A DNA stretch of 64,000 nucleotides from Actinoplanes subtropicus (GCF_000721705.1 NZ_JOJL01000001.1:310001-374000), one strand, 5' to 3'. Positions 27,701 to 37,369 are shown, counted from the first letter of the stretch. The notes: generated by a model from the letters alone, not told the origin. Program-made: numbers and translations.

Positions 27701-28325
27701 GGTGTACGCGGTCTGGGGCGGCTTCGCGTACGGCCGGGGCCTGGACGGCGTGCCCGCCCGGCCGGACATGGAGAACGCGTACCGCCGGATCGACGTGGCC
27801 GCCAAGAACATCGACACCCGCGAGCACGACATCGCCGACTCGGACGACTACTTCCAGTACCACGGCGGCATGATCGCCACGGTGCGGGCGCTGACCGGCA
27901 AGGCCCCCGCCGCGTACGTCGGCGACTCCACCAACCCGGACGCCGCCCGCACCCGCAGCCTCACCGAGGAGACCGCGCGGATCTTCCGGGCCCGGGTGGT
28001 GAACCCGCGCTGGATCGCCGCCATGCGCCGGCACGGCTACAAGGGCGCGTTCGAGCTGGCCGCCACGGTCGACTACCTGTTCGGCTACGACGCGACCGCC
28101 GGCGTGGTCACCGACTGGATGTACGAGCAGCTGGCCGGCGCGTACGTGCTGGACCCGGAGAACCAGAAGTTCTTCCAGCAGTCCAACCCGTGGGCGCTGC
28201 ACGGCATCGCCGAACGGCTGCTGGAGGCGGCCGAGCGCAAGCTGTGGGCGTCCCCGGCCCCGGAGACGCTCACCGCCCTGCAGGAGCTCTACCTCACGAC
28301 CGAGGGCGACCTCGAGGAGGGTTAG
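24795..28325 (+). CDS. cobN: Cobaltochelatase subunit CobN
   Basis: 1176-residue large subunit of the ATP-dependent aerobic cobaltochelatase, which inserts Co2+ into hydrogenobyrinate a,c-diamide together with an AAA+ and a MIDAS-type subunit (not in this window). Family segments include VVHVGKHGNLEWLPGKNVG, LPTGRNFYSVDP and GVRPLWDPASRRVTGLE. The GTG at 24795 is preferred because GGGGAG lies five bases upstream; a GTG six bases earlier is possible. It is regulated by the riboswitch and converges on cobF with overlapping stop codons. Confidence 0.97.
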   Translation: MFLLLSTSDTDLLSARAGGRAWRLANPARTAVADLPALLDGVDLVVVRILGGRRAWEEGLDALLAGQVPVVVLGGEQAPDADLMKLSSVPAGVAADAHQYLAYGGSANLSALHDFLSDTVLLTGHGFAAPVVSPDWGPLPRTAANTGGPVVGVLYYRAHHMAGNTAFVEALCRQIEAKGARPLPLFTASLRTASAELLAELRKADALVVTVLAAGGTKPATAGAGGDDEAWDVGVLAELDVPILQGLCLTSGRAQWEASDDGLSPLDAATQVAIPEFDGRIITVPFSFKEFDEDGLSVYVADDERAARVAGIAVAHARLRHIPPAERRVVLMLSAYPTKHSRIGNAVGLDTPASTVALLAALTDAGYQTGNFGAYDGDGLIHALIAAGGQDPDWLTEQQLSGNPVRIPGAAYTAWFSGLPAGLRESVTAHWGPPPGELYVDGGDIVLAALRDENVVVMVQPPRGFGANPVAIYHDPDLPPSHHYLAAYRWVADSFRADAVVHVGKHGNLEWLPGKNVGMSASDGVDAALGDLPLIYPFLVNDPGEGTQAKRRAHATLVDHLIPPMARAESYGDIARLEQLLDEHASIATLDPAKLPAIRAQIWTLIQAAKMDHDLGLAARPGDEEFDEFVLHIDGWLCEVKDAQIRDGLHVLGAAPVGETRINLVLSMLRARQMWAGKVAALPGLREALGLSEDAPLASVDAIEARARALVTQMEDAGWPATPPDISEMSDKVREVLAFAATEIVPRLARTTDEIGNVLHALDGGYVPAGPSGSPLRGLINVLPTGRNFYSVDPKAIPSALAWETGQAMADSLLERYRADHGGWPRSVGLSAWGTSAMRTAGDDIAEILALIGVRPLWDPASRRVTGLEPIPREELARPRIDVTVRISGFFRDAFPHVVALLDDAFSMIAELDEPDNYVREHALRDREQHGDWRRATMRIFGSRPGAYGAGILPLIDSRNWRDDADLAEVYAVWGGFAYGRGLDGVPARPDMENAYRRIDVAAKNIDTREHDIADSDDYFQYHGGMIATVRALTGKAPAAYVGDSTNPDAARTRSLTEETARIFRARVVNPRWIAAMRRHGYKGAFELAATVDYLFGYDATAGVVTDWMYEQLAGAYVLDPENQKFFQQSNPWALHGIAERLLEAAERKLWASPAPETLTALQELYLTTEGDLEEG

Positions 28326-29074
28326 GCCTCGTCCCGCCGGAGCAGGTACGTGTCCATGATCCAGCCGTGCCGCTCGCGCGCCTCCGCCCGGGTCGCCGCG
28401 ATGTCGTCGGCGACCTCGGCGACCCGGCCGGAGCGCAGGATCTCGTCCGGCGTGCCGAGGTAGGCGCCCCAATAGACGTACGCGTCGGGGTGGGCGGCGA
28501 ACGCCTGCTGCGCGTCGAGCATCACGACCACGTCGTCCACCCCGTCCGGCCAGCCCTCGGCCAGCCGCCGCCCGGTCGTGACCTCGAACGGGCGGCCGAC
28601 CCGGTTCAGCCCGATCCGGTGCTTGGCGGCCAGCGCCGAGACGCTGCTGATGCCGGGGATCACCTCGTACTCGAACAGGGTCTGGCCTCTGGCCAGGATC
28701 TCCTCGAGGATCGCGATGGTCGAGTCGTAGAGCGAGGGGTCGCCCCAGACCAGGAAGGATCCGGTCTCGCCGTCGAGCAGGTGCTCGCTGATCAGCGCCT
28801 CGGTCACCGCCGAGCGGCGGCTGCGCCAGTCGGCGATCGTGCCCTGGTAGTCGGCGGGCGTCCGGTCGCGGTCCGGGTCGCGGCCCTCGGCGATGCGCCG
28901 GCTCGGCCGTCCGTAGGCCTTCATCAGCCGCCGGCGCAGCTCGATCATGCTCTCCTTCGCCTCGCCCTTGTCGAGGAGGAAGAACACGTCGGTCCGGCCG
29001 ATCGCCTTCGCGGCCTGCAGGGTCAGGTGGTCCGGGTCGCCCGCGCCGATCCCGATCACGTAGATCTTTCGCAC
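28322..29074 (-). CDS. cobF: Precorrin-6A synthase (deacetylating)
   Basis: 250-residue SAM-dependent tetrapyrrole methylase that methylates C1 and extrudes acetate in the aerobic pathway. Signatures are YVIGIGAGDPDHLTLQA, FLVWGDPSLYDST and EVIPGISSVSALAA. The GTG at 29074 is chosen because the family begins directly at RKIYVIGIG. It is convergent with cobN, sharing 4 bp across the two stop codons. Its promoter lies in the gap with the Hsp70-like gene. Confidence 0.95.
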   Translation of the reverse strand: MRKIYVIGIGAGDPDHLTLQAAKAIGRTDVFFLLDKGEAKESMIELRRRLMKAYGRPSRRIAEGRDPDRDRTPADYQGTIADWRSRRSAVTEALISEHLLDGETGSFLVWGDPSLYDSTIAILEEILARGQTLFEYEVIPGISSVSALAAKHRIGLNRVGRPFEVTTGRRLAEGWPDGVDDVVVMLDAQQAFAAHPDAYVYWGAYLGTPDEILRSGRVAEVADDIAATRAEARERHGWIMDTYLLRRDEA

Positions 29075-29123
29075 GATTGAGCAGGTTAGCCCGCGCCGGT
29101 CCAGGACCCGGCTGTCCACCGTT

Positions 29124-29139
29124 CGTCGGATGTCCGACG
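29124..29139. promoter_or_regulatory. Palindrome between divergent cobF and Hsp70-like genes
   Basis: CGTCGGA (29124-29130) and TCCGACG (29133-29139) form a perfect inverted repeat around TG. It is well placed as an operator for either gene. The regulator is unknown. Confidence 0.4.
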
Positions 29140-29205
29140 GATTGATTCTTGTCAGTTTCGCCCGGCAGTACGTTGGCCGCAGACAGCTGGTCACAGGGGG
29201 CGGCC

Positions 29206-30615
29206 TTGACCGAGCACGATGACTCGTCTCCCTCCCATCACCCGGTGATCGGGATCGACCTCGGCACGACCACGTGCACGATGTCGGTCTGGGACGGCCA
29301 CCAGCCGGTTGTCCTCCCCGGCCCGCTGCCCTCGGTGGTCACGCAGAACCCCGCCGGGCAGATCGTGGTCGGCCGTCCGCCCGACGACGACAGCCAGCCG
29401 GTGATCGCCGGCATCAAGCGCGATCTGGGCTCCGAGGAGCGGCTGCGGCTGCGCGGCCGGCAGTACCGCCCGCCGGAGATCTGCGCGTTCCTGCTGATCG
29501 AGCTCAAGCGCCGGGCCGAGGCGTACGTCGGCGGCCCGGTGCACGACGCGGTGATCACTGTCTCCGGCTCGGCCGGCGAGCCGCAGCGGCGGGCGATCCG
29601 GGAGGCGGCCGGCCTGGCCCAGCTCAACCTGCGCCGGCTGCTCGACGACCCGGTGGCGGCCGCGGTGGCGCTGGGGGAGGACGACCGGGAGCGCATCTAC
29701 GCGATCTACGACCTCGGCGGTGGCACCTTCGACACCGCGATCGTACGGATCGGGCCGGACGGGGTGGCGGTCCTCGGCGCGGCCGGCGATCCCCAGCTGG
29801 GCGGCGACGACTTCGACGAGCACATCGTGGGCTACGCGCTGCGCCAGATCCGCGAGCGGCACCACGTCGACCTGAGCCGGGACGAGCACGTGCGGGCCCG
29901 GATCCGGCGGGAGGCCGAGCGCCGCAAGCGGGAGCTGTCCACCGCCGAGACCACGGTGCTGGAGTTGCCGCTGCTCACCGCGACGGTGAGCGCGACCGTG
30001 CCGCTGTCCCGCCGGGCGTTCGAGGCGATGATCGAGCCGGACGTGACCACCTCGCTCGGCCTGCTGACCGCGGCGCTGGCCGCCGCCCGGGCCGAGCACG
30101 GCATCGGCCGCCGCGGGGTCGACCAGGTGGTGCTGGCCGGCGTCGCGACCCGGATCCCGGCGGTGCGGGCCCGGCTGGCCGGGTATTTCGGGCTCGGGCC
30201 GGGCGACATCCGGGCCGACCTCGACCCGGGCGAGCTGAACGCGCGCGGGGCCGGCCTGATCGCCCGCGAGTTCGAGCCGGCGATGACCTTCGAGGGCGCG
30301 CGGCCCGGCCTGCTCGGGGCCAACCTGCGGCTGCGCGCCGAGATGGCCGACCCGAGCCCGGCGCCGCCCGCGGTCGACGGCGGGCCGCCGGACCTGCTGC
30401 CCGGGGTGCCGGCCGAGACCCCGGCCGACTTCCGGGCGGTGGCCGACGCGGCGCACCGGGTGCTGGGCGCGGCGATGGACGGTGCCCGGCCCGGGCTGCG
30501 CGCGGCGTACCTCTCCTTCGTCGCGGCCATCCAGGCCGCCGCGCCCGACCCCCGCCTCGCCGAGCTCGGGGAGGCGCTGCGCGCCGAATACGGGCATCTC
30601 GATGGGCTTGTCTGA
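29206..30615 (+). CDS. Hsp70-like ATPase lacking a canonical substrate-binding domain
   Basis: 469-residue actin/Hsp70-fold protein. The nucleotide-binding domain is complete: phosphate-1 loop GIDLGTTTC, phosphate-2 IYDLGGGTFD, adenosine loop VVLAGVATRIPAVR. The C-terminal 130 residues are not the DnaK beta-sandwich and lid but a Pro/Ala-rich region and a short helical segment, so the protein is about 150 residues shorter than DnaK. There is no neighbouring dnaJ or grpE. The TTG at 29206 is chosen for AGGGGG five bases upstream. A role as a regulatory or specialised chaperone ATPase is inference. Confidence 0.82.
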   Translation: MTEHDDSSPSHHPVIGIDLGTTTCTMSVWDGHQPVVLPGPLPSVVTQNPAGQIVVGRPPDDDSQPVIAGIKRDLGSEERLRLRGRQYRPPEICAFLLIELKRRAEAYVGGPVHDAVITVSGSAGEPQRRAIREAAGLAQLNLRRLLDDPVAAAVALGEDDRERIYAIYDLGGGTFDTAIVRIGPDGVAVLGAAGDPQLGGDDFDEHIVGYALRQIRERHHVDLSRDEHVRARIRREAERRKRELSTAETTVLELPLLTATVSATVPLSRRAFEAMIEPDVTTSLGLLTAALAAARAEHGIGRRGVDQVVLAGVATRIPAVRARLAGYFGLGPGDIRADLDPGELNARGAGLIAREFEPAMTFEGARPGLLGANLRLRAEMADPSPAPPAVDGGPPDLLPGVPAETPADFRAVADAAHRVLGAAMDGARPGLRAAYLSFVAAIQAAAPDPRLAELGEALRAEYGHLDGLV

Positions 30616-30972
30616 CGCGTCACATTCGTGATGGGCGGTCCCGGTGGTAACCAAAAGGTAACTCTTCGCGTTGGCGGGCCACCGTCCCCAGCGGCGCATA
30701 TATTGTCCGTACTTAATGGGGTTTACGGGCGGCGATCACGCGGGTTGGAGGATCACTCCGATATCGGGTTGATAACACGCCTTTTTTGTGCCCACCCGCG
30801 GGTGTCACAGTGTGCGGGAATCCAGACCAAGCTGGGCACGATCCGCTGAGGACTGTGCCGAGTTGCCGCGTGGTCCGGCGAGCTGTGCGGAAACTCCGTC
30901 TGCGATGACCGGCCCGTGGCAGATACGGGCCCACACGATAGCCCGGCAGAGGTATATGAGGAGGCCTTGGAA
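30616..30972. other. Long leader upstream of the oligopeptide-transport operon
   Basis: 357 bp with AT-rich patches near 30700-30780, including a run of six T at 30782 and an ACCCGCGGGT palindrome just after it. It probably holds the ABC operon promoter and 5' leader. I see no gene and no recognisable riboswitch. Confidence 0.45.
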
Positions 30973-32619
30973 ATGAGAGTCTCGAGGCGCGCGGGGGCGG
31001 TCGCGATCACCGCGACCGTTGCGCTCGTCGCGGCAGGGTGTTCGAGCAAGAGCGACGGCGGTAGCACCAACACGTCGACGGCGAGCACCTCGAATGCGTC
31101 GATCACCATCTATGGCGGACAGCCCGAGAACGGACTGCTCCCGGCCAACACCACCGAGACCAACGGTGGCAAGGTGATCGACTACTTGTGGACCGGCCTG
31201 GTCAGCTACCCGGACGACGGTGGCGCGCCGGTCAACGCGCTGGCGGACTCGATCAACACGACCGACTCCAAGGTCTACACGATCAAGATCAAGCCGAACA
31301 CCAAGTTCCACGACGGGACGATCGTCAAGGCGGAGAACTTCGTCAAGGCCTGGAACTGGGACGCGCTCGCCACCAACAACCAGTCCAACGCCTCCTTCTT
31401 CAGCGACATCCAGGGCTTCAGCGACGTCAACCCGTCGCCGCCGGCGGGCAGCACCAAGGCGCCGGCGCCGAAGGCCAAGGAGATGTCCGGCCTCAAGGTC
31501 ATCGACGACACCACGTTCCAGGTCACCCTGAACGCGCCGTTCTCGATCTTCCCGACCAAGCTCGGCTACAGCGCCTTCATGCCGCTGCCGGACGCGTTCT
31601 TCACCACCACGCCGGACGCCTTCGGCAAGCACCCGATCGGCAACGGCCCGGTCAAGTTCGTCTCGTGGGTCGACAACCAGGACATCAAGCTGACCCGGTT
31701 CGACGACTACACGCTCTCGGACAAGGTGAAGATCAAGGACGTCGACATCAAGCTGTACGACCAGGACAGCGCGGCGTACGACGACCTGGTCTCGGGCTCG
31801 CTCGACTTCATGCCGCAGATCCCCACGGCGGCGCTGGCCGGCGACAAGTACAAGACCGACCTCGGCGATCGGGCGCACACGGCGCCGACGCCCACCACGG
31901 GCATCATCTCCTTCCCGATGTACGACAAGCGGTTCCAGAACGTGCACCTGCGCAAGGCGGTGTCGCTCGCGATCGACCGGCAGTCGATCACTGACAAGAT
32001 CTTCTTCGGCACCCGCAAGCCGGCGACGAGCTGGTCCAACCCGCTCACCCCGGGTGGCAACCCGACCGACTGCACGGTCTGCAAGTTCGACCCGACCACG
32101 GCCAAGTCCGAGCTGGCGGCGGCCGGCGGCTTCAAGGGCGACATGGTCTTCTACTACAACGCCGACTCCAGCCACAAGGAGTGGATGGAGGCGGTGGCCA
32201 ACAGCGTGAAGAACACGCTCGGGATCAACGCGCGTGCCGAGGGCGTCCCGACGTTCGCGGTGTTCCGCCAGCAGATCCAGGCGCACTCGATGAAGGGCCC
32301 GTACCGCGCTGCCTGGCAGCAGGACTACCCCAGCGTCGAGGACTGGATCGGCCCGCTGTACGTGACCAACGGCTCGTCCAACGACGGCCAGTTCAGCAAC
32401 CCGCAGGTCGACCAGTTCTACAAGGAGGGCACCTCCGCTGCCTCGCTGGACGCGGCGAACGCCGCCTTCGCCAAGGCGACGCAGGTCATCGACCAGCAGG
32501 TCCCGGCCATCCCGGTCTACTTCTACGAAGAGCAGTGGGGCACCTCCCAGAAGCTCACCAAGGCAGTGGTGACCAACGTCGGCGAACTCGACCTTTCCTC
32601 GGTCGAAGTTTCCAGCTGA
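30973..32619 (+). CDS. Oligopeptide ABC transporter substrate-binding lipoprotein (SBP_bac_5)
   Basis: 548-residue lipoprotein of the DppA/OppA family that captures peptides outside the membrane. The lipobox LVAAGC places the lipidated cysteine at residue 23. Family features include YLWTGLVSY, KFHDGTIVKAENFV and NVHLRKAVSLAIDRQSI. The C-terminal part has WQQDYPSVEDWI. The ATG at 30973 has GAGGAGG at 30958 upstream, so the start is secure. It is first gene of the operon and is followed by a hairpin that would favour its higher expression. Confidence 0.95.
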   Translation: MRVSRRAGAVAITATVALVAAGCSSKSDGGSTNTSTASTSNASITIYGGQPENGLLPANTTETNGGKVIDYLWTGLVSYPDDGGAPVNALADSINTTDSKVYTIKIKPNTKFHDGTIVKAENFVKAWNWDALATNNQSNASFFSDIQGFSDVNPSPPAGSTKAPAPKAKEMSGLKVIDDTTFQVTLNAPFSIFPTKLGYSAFMPLPDAFFTTTPDAFGKHPIGNGPVKFVSWVDNQDIKLTRFDDYTLSDKVKIKDVDIKLYDQDSAAYDDLVSGSLDFMPQIPTAALAGDKYKTDLGDRAHTAPTPTTGIISFPMYDKRFQNVHLRKAVSLAIDRQSITDKIFFGTRKPATSWSNPLTPGGNPTDCTVCKFDPTTAKSELAAAGGFKGDMVFYYNADSSHKEWMEAVANSVKNTLGINARAEGVPTFAVFRQQIQAHSMKGPYRAAWQQDYPSVEDWIGPLYVTNGSSNDGQFSNPQVDQFYKEGTSAASLDAANAAFAKATQVIDQQVPAIPVYFYEEQWGTSQKLTKAVVTNVGELDLSSVEVSS

Positions 32620-32633
32620 CCGCGTAACCTCAT

Positions 32634-32670
32634 CCTCAGGTCCGGTCCACGACGTGGGCCGGGCCTGAGG
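32634..32670 (+). terminator. Intra-operon hairpin after the substrate-binding protein
   Basis: A 17-bp stem (32634-32650 with 32654-32670, two G-U pairs) with a 3-nt loop. It lies between the binding protein and permease genes, where partial terminators or mRNA-stabilising hairpins commonly set differential expression. Confidence 0.7.
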
Positions 32671-32723
32671 CGCATAGCACGAGCTTCGCGCGGGCCCGGC
32701 CGCCCGCGCCCTGGGAGGACTTC

Positions 32724-33653
32724 ATGGGCCGTTACGTGGTGCGGCGTCTGCTTCAACTCATCCCGGTGTTCTTCGGAACCACCTTCCTCATCTACTATCT
32801 CGTCTACAAAGTCCCCGGTGACCCATTCGCCGGAAAGTGCGGCCAGCGGGCCTGCCCGCCGCAGTACGTGGCTTACCTGACCCACAAGTACAACCTCGAC
32901 AAGCCGTTGCTCGTTCAGTACTTCACGTACATCAAGAACGTTCTGCAGGGTGACTTCGGGACGACGTACAACAACCGATCGATCAACGAGATCATCGCGG
33001 TGGCCTACCCGAACACGGTCAAGCTGGCGCTGGTCGCCCTCGGCTTCGAGATCGTCATCGGCATCACCGCCGGCGTGCTCACCGGCCTGCGCCGCAACGG
33101 CTTCCTGGACAACCTGGTGCTGGTCAGCTCGCTGTTCCTGCTGGCGCTGCCGACCTTCGTGACCGGTTTCGTGCTCAAGTGGCTCTTCGGCTTCAAGCTC
33201 GGCTGGGTCACCCCGACGGTCACCGCGGCCAGCCCGTCGTTCCTCGATCTGCTGCTGCCGGGGTTCGTGCTCGGCAGCATCTCGCTGGCCTACGTGGCCC
33301 GGCTGGCGCGGACCAGCATCGCCGAGAACCGGCGCGCCGACTACGTCCGGACGGCGATCGCCAAGGGCCTGCCCTACCGCCGCGTGATCGGCGTGCACCT
33401 GTTGCGCAACTCGCTGATCCCGGTGATCACCCTGATCGGTACCGACCTCGGCGCGCTGATGGGTGGCGCGATCGTGACCGAGGGTATCTTCAATATTCAC
33501 GGTATCGGCAACGAGGTCTACCGCGCCATCACCCGCAAGGAGGGTGCCACGGTCGTCTCGATCGTCGTCATCCTGGTGCTGGTCTATCTGGTCATGAACC
33601 TGATCGTCGACCTGCTGTACGCCGCCCTCGACCCGAGGATCCGCTATGAGTGA
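32724..33653 (+). CDS. Oligopeptide ABC transporter permease (DppB/OppB type)
   Basis: 309-residue inner-membrane permease with six helices. The N-terminus (YVVRRLLQLIPVFFGTTFLIY) and the EAA-loop region (RADYVRTAIAKGLPYRRVIGVHLLRNSLIPV) are diagnostic of the B subunit. GGGAGG precedes the ATG. It overlaps the next gene by 8 bp and forms the channel with the C subunit. Confidence 0.96.
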   Translation: MGRYVVRRLLQLIPVFFGTTFLIYYLVYKVPGDPFAGKCGQRACPPQYVAYLTHKYNLDKPLLVQYFTYIKNVLQGDFGTTYNNRSINEIIAVAYPNTVKLALVALGFEIVIGITAGVLTGLRRNGFLDNLVLVSSLFLLALPTFVTGFVLKWLFGFKLGWVTPTVTAASPSFLDLLLPGFVLGSISLAYVARLARTSIAENRRADYVRTAIAKGLPYRRVIGVHLLRNSLIPVITLIGTDLGALMGGAIVTEGIFNIHGIGNEVYRAITRKEGATVVSIVVILVLVYLVMNLIVDLLYAALDPRIRYE

Positions 33654-34623
33654 CCCCGCTGCCATCGGACTGGCCATCGATTCCACCACCGCCGAGGAGC
33701 TCTCGGCCGGCCAAGCCACCCCGACCGGCACCGGCGGCGGCGGTTCGACCGACAAGCCCCGCGGCCTGCTCGGCGACGCCTGGCACGACCTGCGGCGCAA
33801 GCCGATGTTCTGGATCGCCGGGGCCTTCATCCTGCTGTTCATCGTGATGGCCGCGTTCCCGAGCCTGTTCACCTCCAAGGACCCGGGGTATGCGGTGCTC
33901 GAGCGCAGCCGGCAGGGCCCGTCCAGCAGCGCCTGGTTCGGCTATGACGTGCAGGGCGCCGACCTCTACGCCCGGGTGATCTACGGGACCCGGGCCTCGC
34001 TCCTGGTGGCGGTGCTCAGCACGGTGGGCACGGTGGTCTTCGGCTCGCTGATCGGCATCATCGCCGGTTTTCGTGGCGGCTGGCCCGACTCGTTGCTGTC
34101 CCGGATCGCCGACATCTTCTTCGGCATCCCGTTCCTGCTGGGCGCGATCGTCATCCTCTTCACGCTCAACCCGCCGGGCGCCAACCGCAGCGAGTTCACG
34201 GTTCTGATGATCGTGGTGACGTCGCTGGTGGTGCTGAGCTGGCCGGTCTCGATGCGGGTCATGCGGGCGTCGGTCCTCGCCACCAGAAACGCCGACTACA
34301 TCGTCGCGGCCCGGGCGCTCGGCGCCAGCACCTCCCGCATCGTCATGCGGCACCTGCTGCCCAACTGCCTGGCCCCGGCGCTGGTCTACTCGACGATCCT
34401 GCTCGGCTCGTTCATCGGCGCGGAGGCGACGTTGTCCTACCTCGGCGTCGGGCTGAAGGCGCCGACGCAGTCCTGGGGCATCATGGTCGCCGAGTCGCAG
34501 GACTACCTCCGGGTGTCCCCGCAGCTGCTGCTGTTCCCGGCCGCGTTCCTGGTGGTGGCGGTGCTGAGTTTCGTGACGATGGGTGAGGCCGTACGCGAGG
34601 CCCTCGACCCCAAGCTGCGGTAG
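33646..34623 (+). CDS. Oligopeptide ABC transporter permease (DppC/OppC type)
   Basis: 325-residue permease. A cytoplasmic N-terminal tail of about 50 residues precedes the first helix, as in C subunits. Diagnostic segments are YDVQGADLYARVIYGTRASL, ADIFFGIPFLLGA, the EAA loop around ARALGASTSRIVMRHLLPN, and SYLGVGLKAPTQSWG. It is translationally coupled to the B subunit. Confidence 0.96.
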   Translation: MSDPAAIGLAIDSTTAEELSAGQATPTGTGGGGSTDKPRGLLGDAWHDLRRKPMFWIAGAFILLFIVMAAFPSLFTSKDPGYAVLERSRQGPSSSAWFGYDVQGADLYARVIYGTRASLLVAVLSTVGTVVFGSLIGIIAGFRGGWPDSLLSRIADIFFGIPFLLGAIVILFTLNPPGANRSEFTVLMIVVTSLVVLSWPVSMRVMRASVLATRNADYIVAARALGASTSRIVMRHLLPNCLAPALVYSTILLGSFIGAEATLSYLGVGLKAPTQSWGIMVAESQDYLRVSPQLLLFPAAFLVVAVLSFVTMGEAVREALDPKLR

Positions 34624-34635
34624 GAGAAACCTCCG

Positions 34636-35661
34636 TTGTCCAATGTGACCGTATCCGACCCGCAGTATTCGGCGGACGGCAAACCCGCCGGCCGCCTGCT
34701 CGAGGTCGATGACCTGTACGTCGAGTTCCGTACCCGGGACGGCGTAGCCAAGGTGATCAACGGCGTCAGCTACCACGTCAACGCCGGCGAGACGCTCGCC
34801 GTGCTCGGCGAGTCCGGCTCCGGCAAGAGCGTCACCGCGCAGACCATCATGGGCATCCTCGACATGCCGCCCGGGTACGTCACCGGCGGCGAGATCCGGT
34901 TCCACGGCGATGACATGCTCAAGATGAACGCCGAGCAGCGGCGGAAGATCCGGGGCAAGGGCATCGCGATGGTGTTCCAGGACGCGCTGTCCGCGCTCAA
35001 CCCGGTCTTCACCGTCGGCTTCCAGATCGGCGAACAGTTCCGGATCCGGCAGGGCATGAGCCGGCGCGATGCCAAGCGCCGCGCGATCGAGATGCTCGAC
35101 CAGGTCAAGATCCCGCATGCCAAGCAGCGGGTGAGCGAGTTCCCGCACCAGTTCTCCGGCGGTATGCGGCAGCGCGTGATGATCGCGATGTCGCTGGCCC
35201 TCGACCCCGAGGTGCTGATCGCCGACGAGCCCACCACCGCGCTCGACGTGACCGTTCAGGCCCAGATCATGGACCTGCTCGCCGAGCTCCAGCGCGAGCG
35301 CCAGATGGGCATGATCCTGATCACGCACGACCTGGGCGTCGTCGCCGACGTCGCGGACCGGATCGCGGTGATGTACGCGGGCCGGATCGTGGAGGAGGCC
35401 AGCGTCCACGACCTGTACGCGCGGCCGGTCATCCGTACACCGAAGGATTGCTGAAGTCGATCCCGCGGATCGACGAGAAGGGCCAGGAGCTGCGCTCGAT
35501 CAAGGGCCTGCCGCCGAGCCTGTTGCGTATCCCGTCCGGATGCGCCTTCCATCCGCGCTGTCCGCGGGCGAAGGAGATCTGCACCCAGGAACGGCCGCTG
35601 TTGCGTCCGGTCGGACCGAGCCGGCAGAGCGCCTGCCACTTCGCCGAGGAGGTGATGGCTC

Positions 35662-35669
<8 letters not shown>
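34636..35669 (+). pseudogene. Oligopeptide ABC transporter ATPase D subunit, frameshifted at the HPY motif
   Basis: DppD-type ATPase. Walker A (GESGSGKSVT), signature (FSGGMRQRVMIAM), Walker B (EVLIADEPTTALDVT) and H-loop (LITHDLG) are intact in the first frame, which stops at 35454 after the unrelated tail VIRTPKDC. From about 35430 the missing family tail (HPYTEGLLKSIPR, then the cysteine motif HPRCPRAKEIC) continues in another frame to 35669. One base appears lost at 35428-35430, where the normal text would be RPVHPYTE. There is no heptameric slippery site. Either the gene has lost its oligo_HPY domain or the base is a sequencing error. The start is TTG at 34636 with GGAG nine bases upstream. 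Confidence 0.85.
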
Positions 35670-36684
<1,015 letters not shown>

Positions 36685-36695
36685 CCGACCGCTGA

Positions 36696-37325
36696 GTGGT
36701 GGACGTGTCCTCGCCGCCCAGTCCGTCCGTCTACCGCACCCGGGCCTACCGCACCCGCCAGCGCGTCCTGTACGCGCTGGCGGGTGTCGGCCTGGTGCTG
36801 GTCGGTTACCTGATCGGGCGGTGGCAGGACACGCCGGCCACGCCCGCGGCCGCCCACCCGCCGGCGGCGTCGGCCTCCGCGGCGCCGTCACCGTCGCCGT
36901 CGGCCTCGCCGCCGCCCTCTCCGACGGTCTACCGCAAGCTGCAGGCCGAGGCGGCCGACGCGCTGAACGGCATCCAGACCCAGGACACCGACGACGAGGG
37001 CGGCGGGCAGAACGTCGGCTGGATCGCCAACGGCGACTCGCTGCGCTTCGACGACATCGACTTCGGCCCGGTGCCGGCGACCAAAGTGGACGTACGGGTG
37101 GCCTCGGACGCCGACGACGGCGGCCGGATGGACATCCGCCTGGACTCCGCGGACGCGACCCCGATCGGCTTCCTGCGGGTGACCCGCACCGGCGGATGGC
37201 AGAACTGGCGTACGGACGAGGTCACGCTGCAGCCGGTCACCGGCCTGCACACGGTGTTCCTGACCTTCGCCCGGAACGACGACAAGGAGTTCCTGAACAT
37301 CAACTGGCTGCTGTTCGCCCACTGA
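36696..37325 (+). CDS. Membrane-anchored protein with a CBM6/35-like domain
   Basis: 209 residues: a short basic cytoplasmic N-terminus, one transmembrane helix (VLYALAGVGLVLVGYLIG), a Ser/Pro/Ala linker and a C-terminal beta-sandwich. The sandwich begins LQAEAADALNGIQTQDT and contains GWIANGDSLRFDDIDFG and TGGWQNWRTDEVTL, typical of carbohydrate-binding module families 6/35. It probably binds extracellular glycan. Three GTG codons (36696, 36699, 36705) compete as start. It lies 11 bp after the ABC operon and may be co-transcribed. Confidence 0.75.
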   Translation: MVDVSSPPSPSVYRTRAYRTRQRVLYALAGVGLVLVGYLIGRWQDTPATPAAAHPPAASASAAPSPSPSASPPPSPTVYRKLQAEAADALNGIQTQDTDDEGGGQNVGWIANGDSLRFDDIDFGPVPATKVDVRVASDADDGGRMDIRLDSADATPIGFLRVTRTGGWQNWRTDEVTLQPVTGLHTVFLTFARNDDKEFLNINWLLFAH

Positions 37326-37355
37326 CCCGGTCACTCTCCGTCGCCTCGACCGCCT

Positions 37356-37369
37356 CCGTCAGCTGACGG
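37356..37369. terminator. Palindrome between convergent genes
   Basis: CCGTCAGCTGACGG is a perfect 14-bp palindrome that overlaps the stop codon of the leftward propeller gene, with flanking ACCGCC/GCGGT adding weak pairing. A possible bidirectional terminator. Confidence 0.35.

Noticed and set aside
33592..35409. Long leftward frame opposite the oligopeptide permease and ATPase genes
   Set aside because: Antisense shadow; low-complexity charged composition and no motif.
35400..35460. Programmed ribosomal frameshift in the D-subunit ATPase
   Set aside because: No X-XXY-YYZ slippery heptamer or stimulatory hairpin; this family is not known to use frameshifting.
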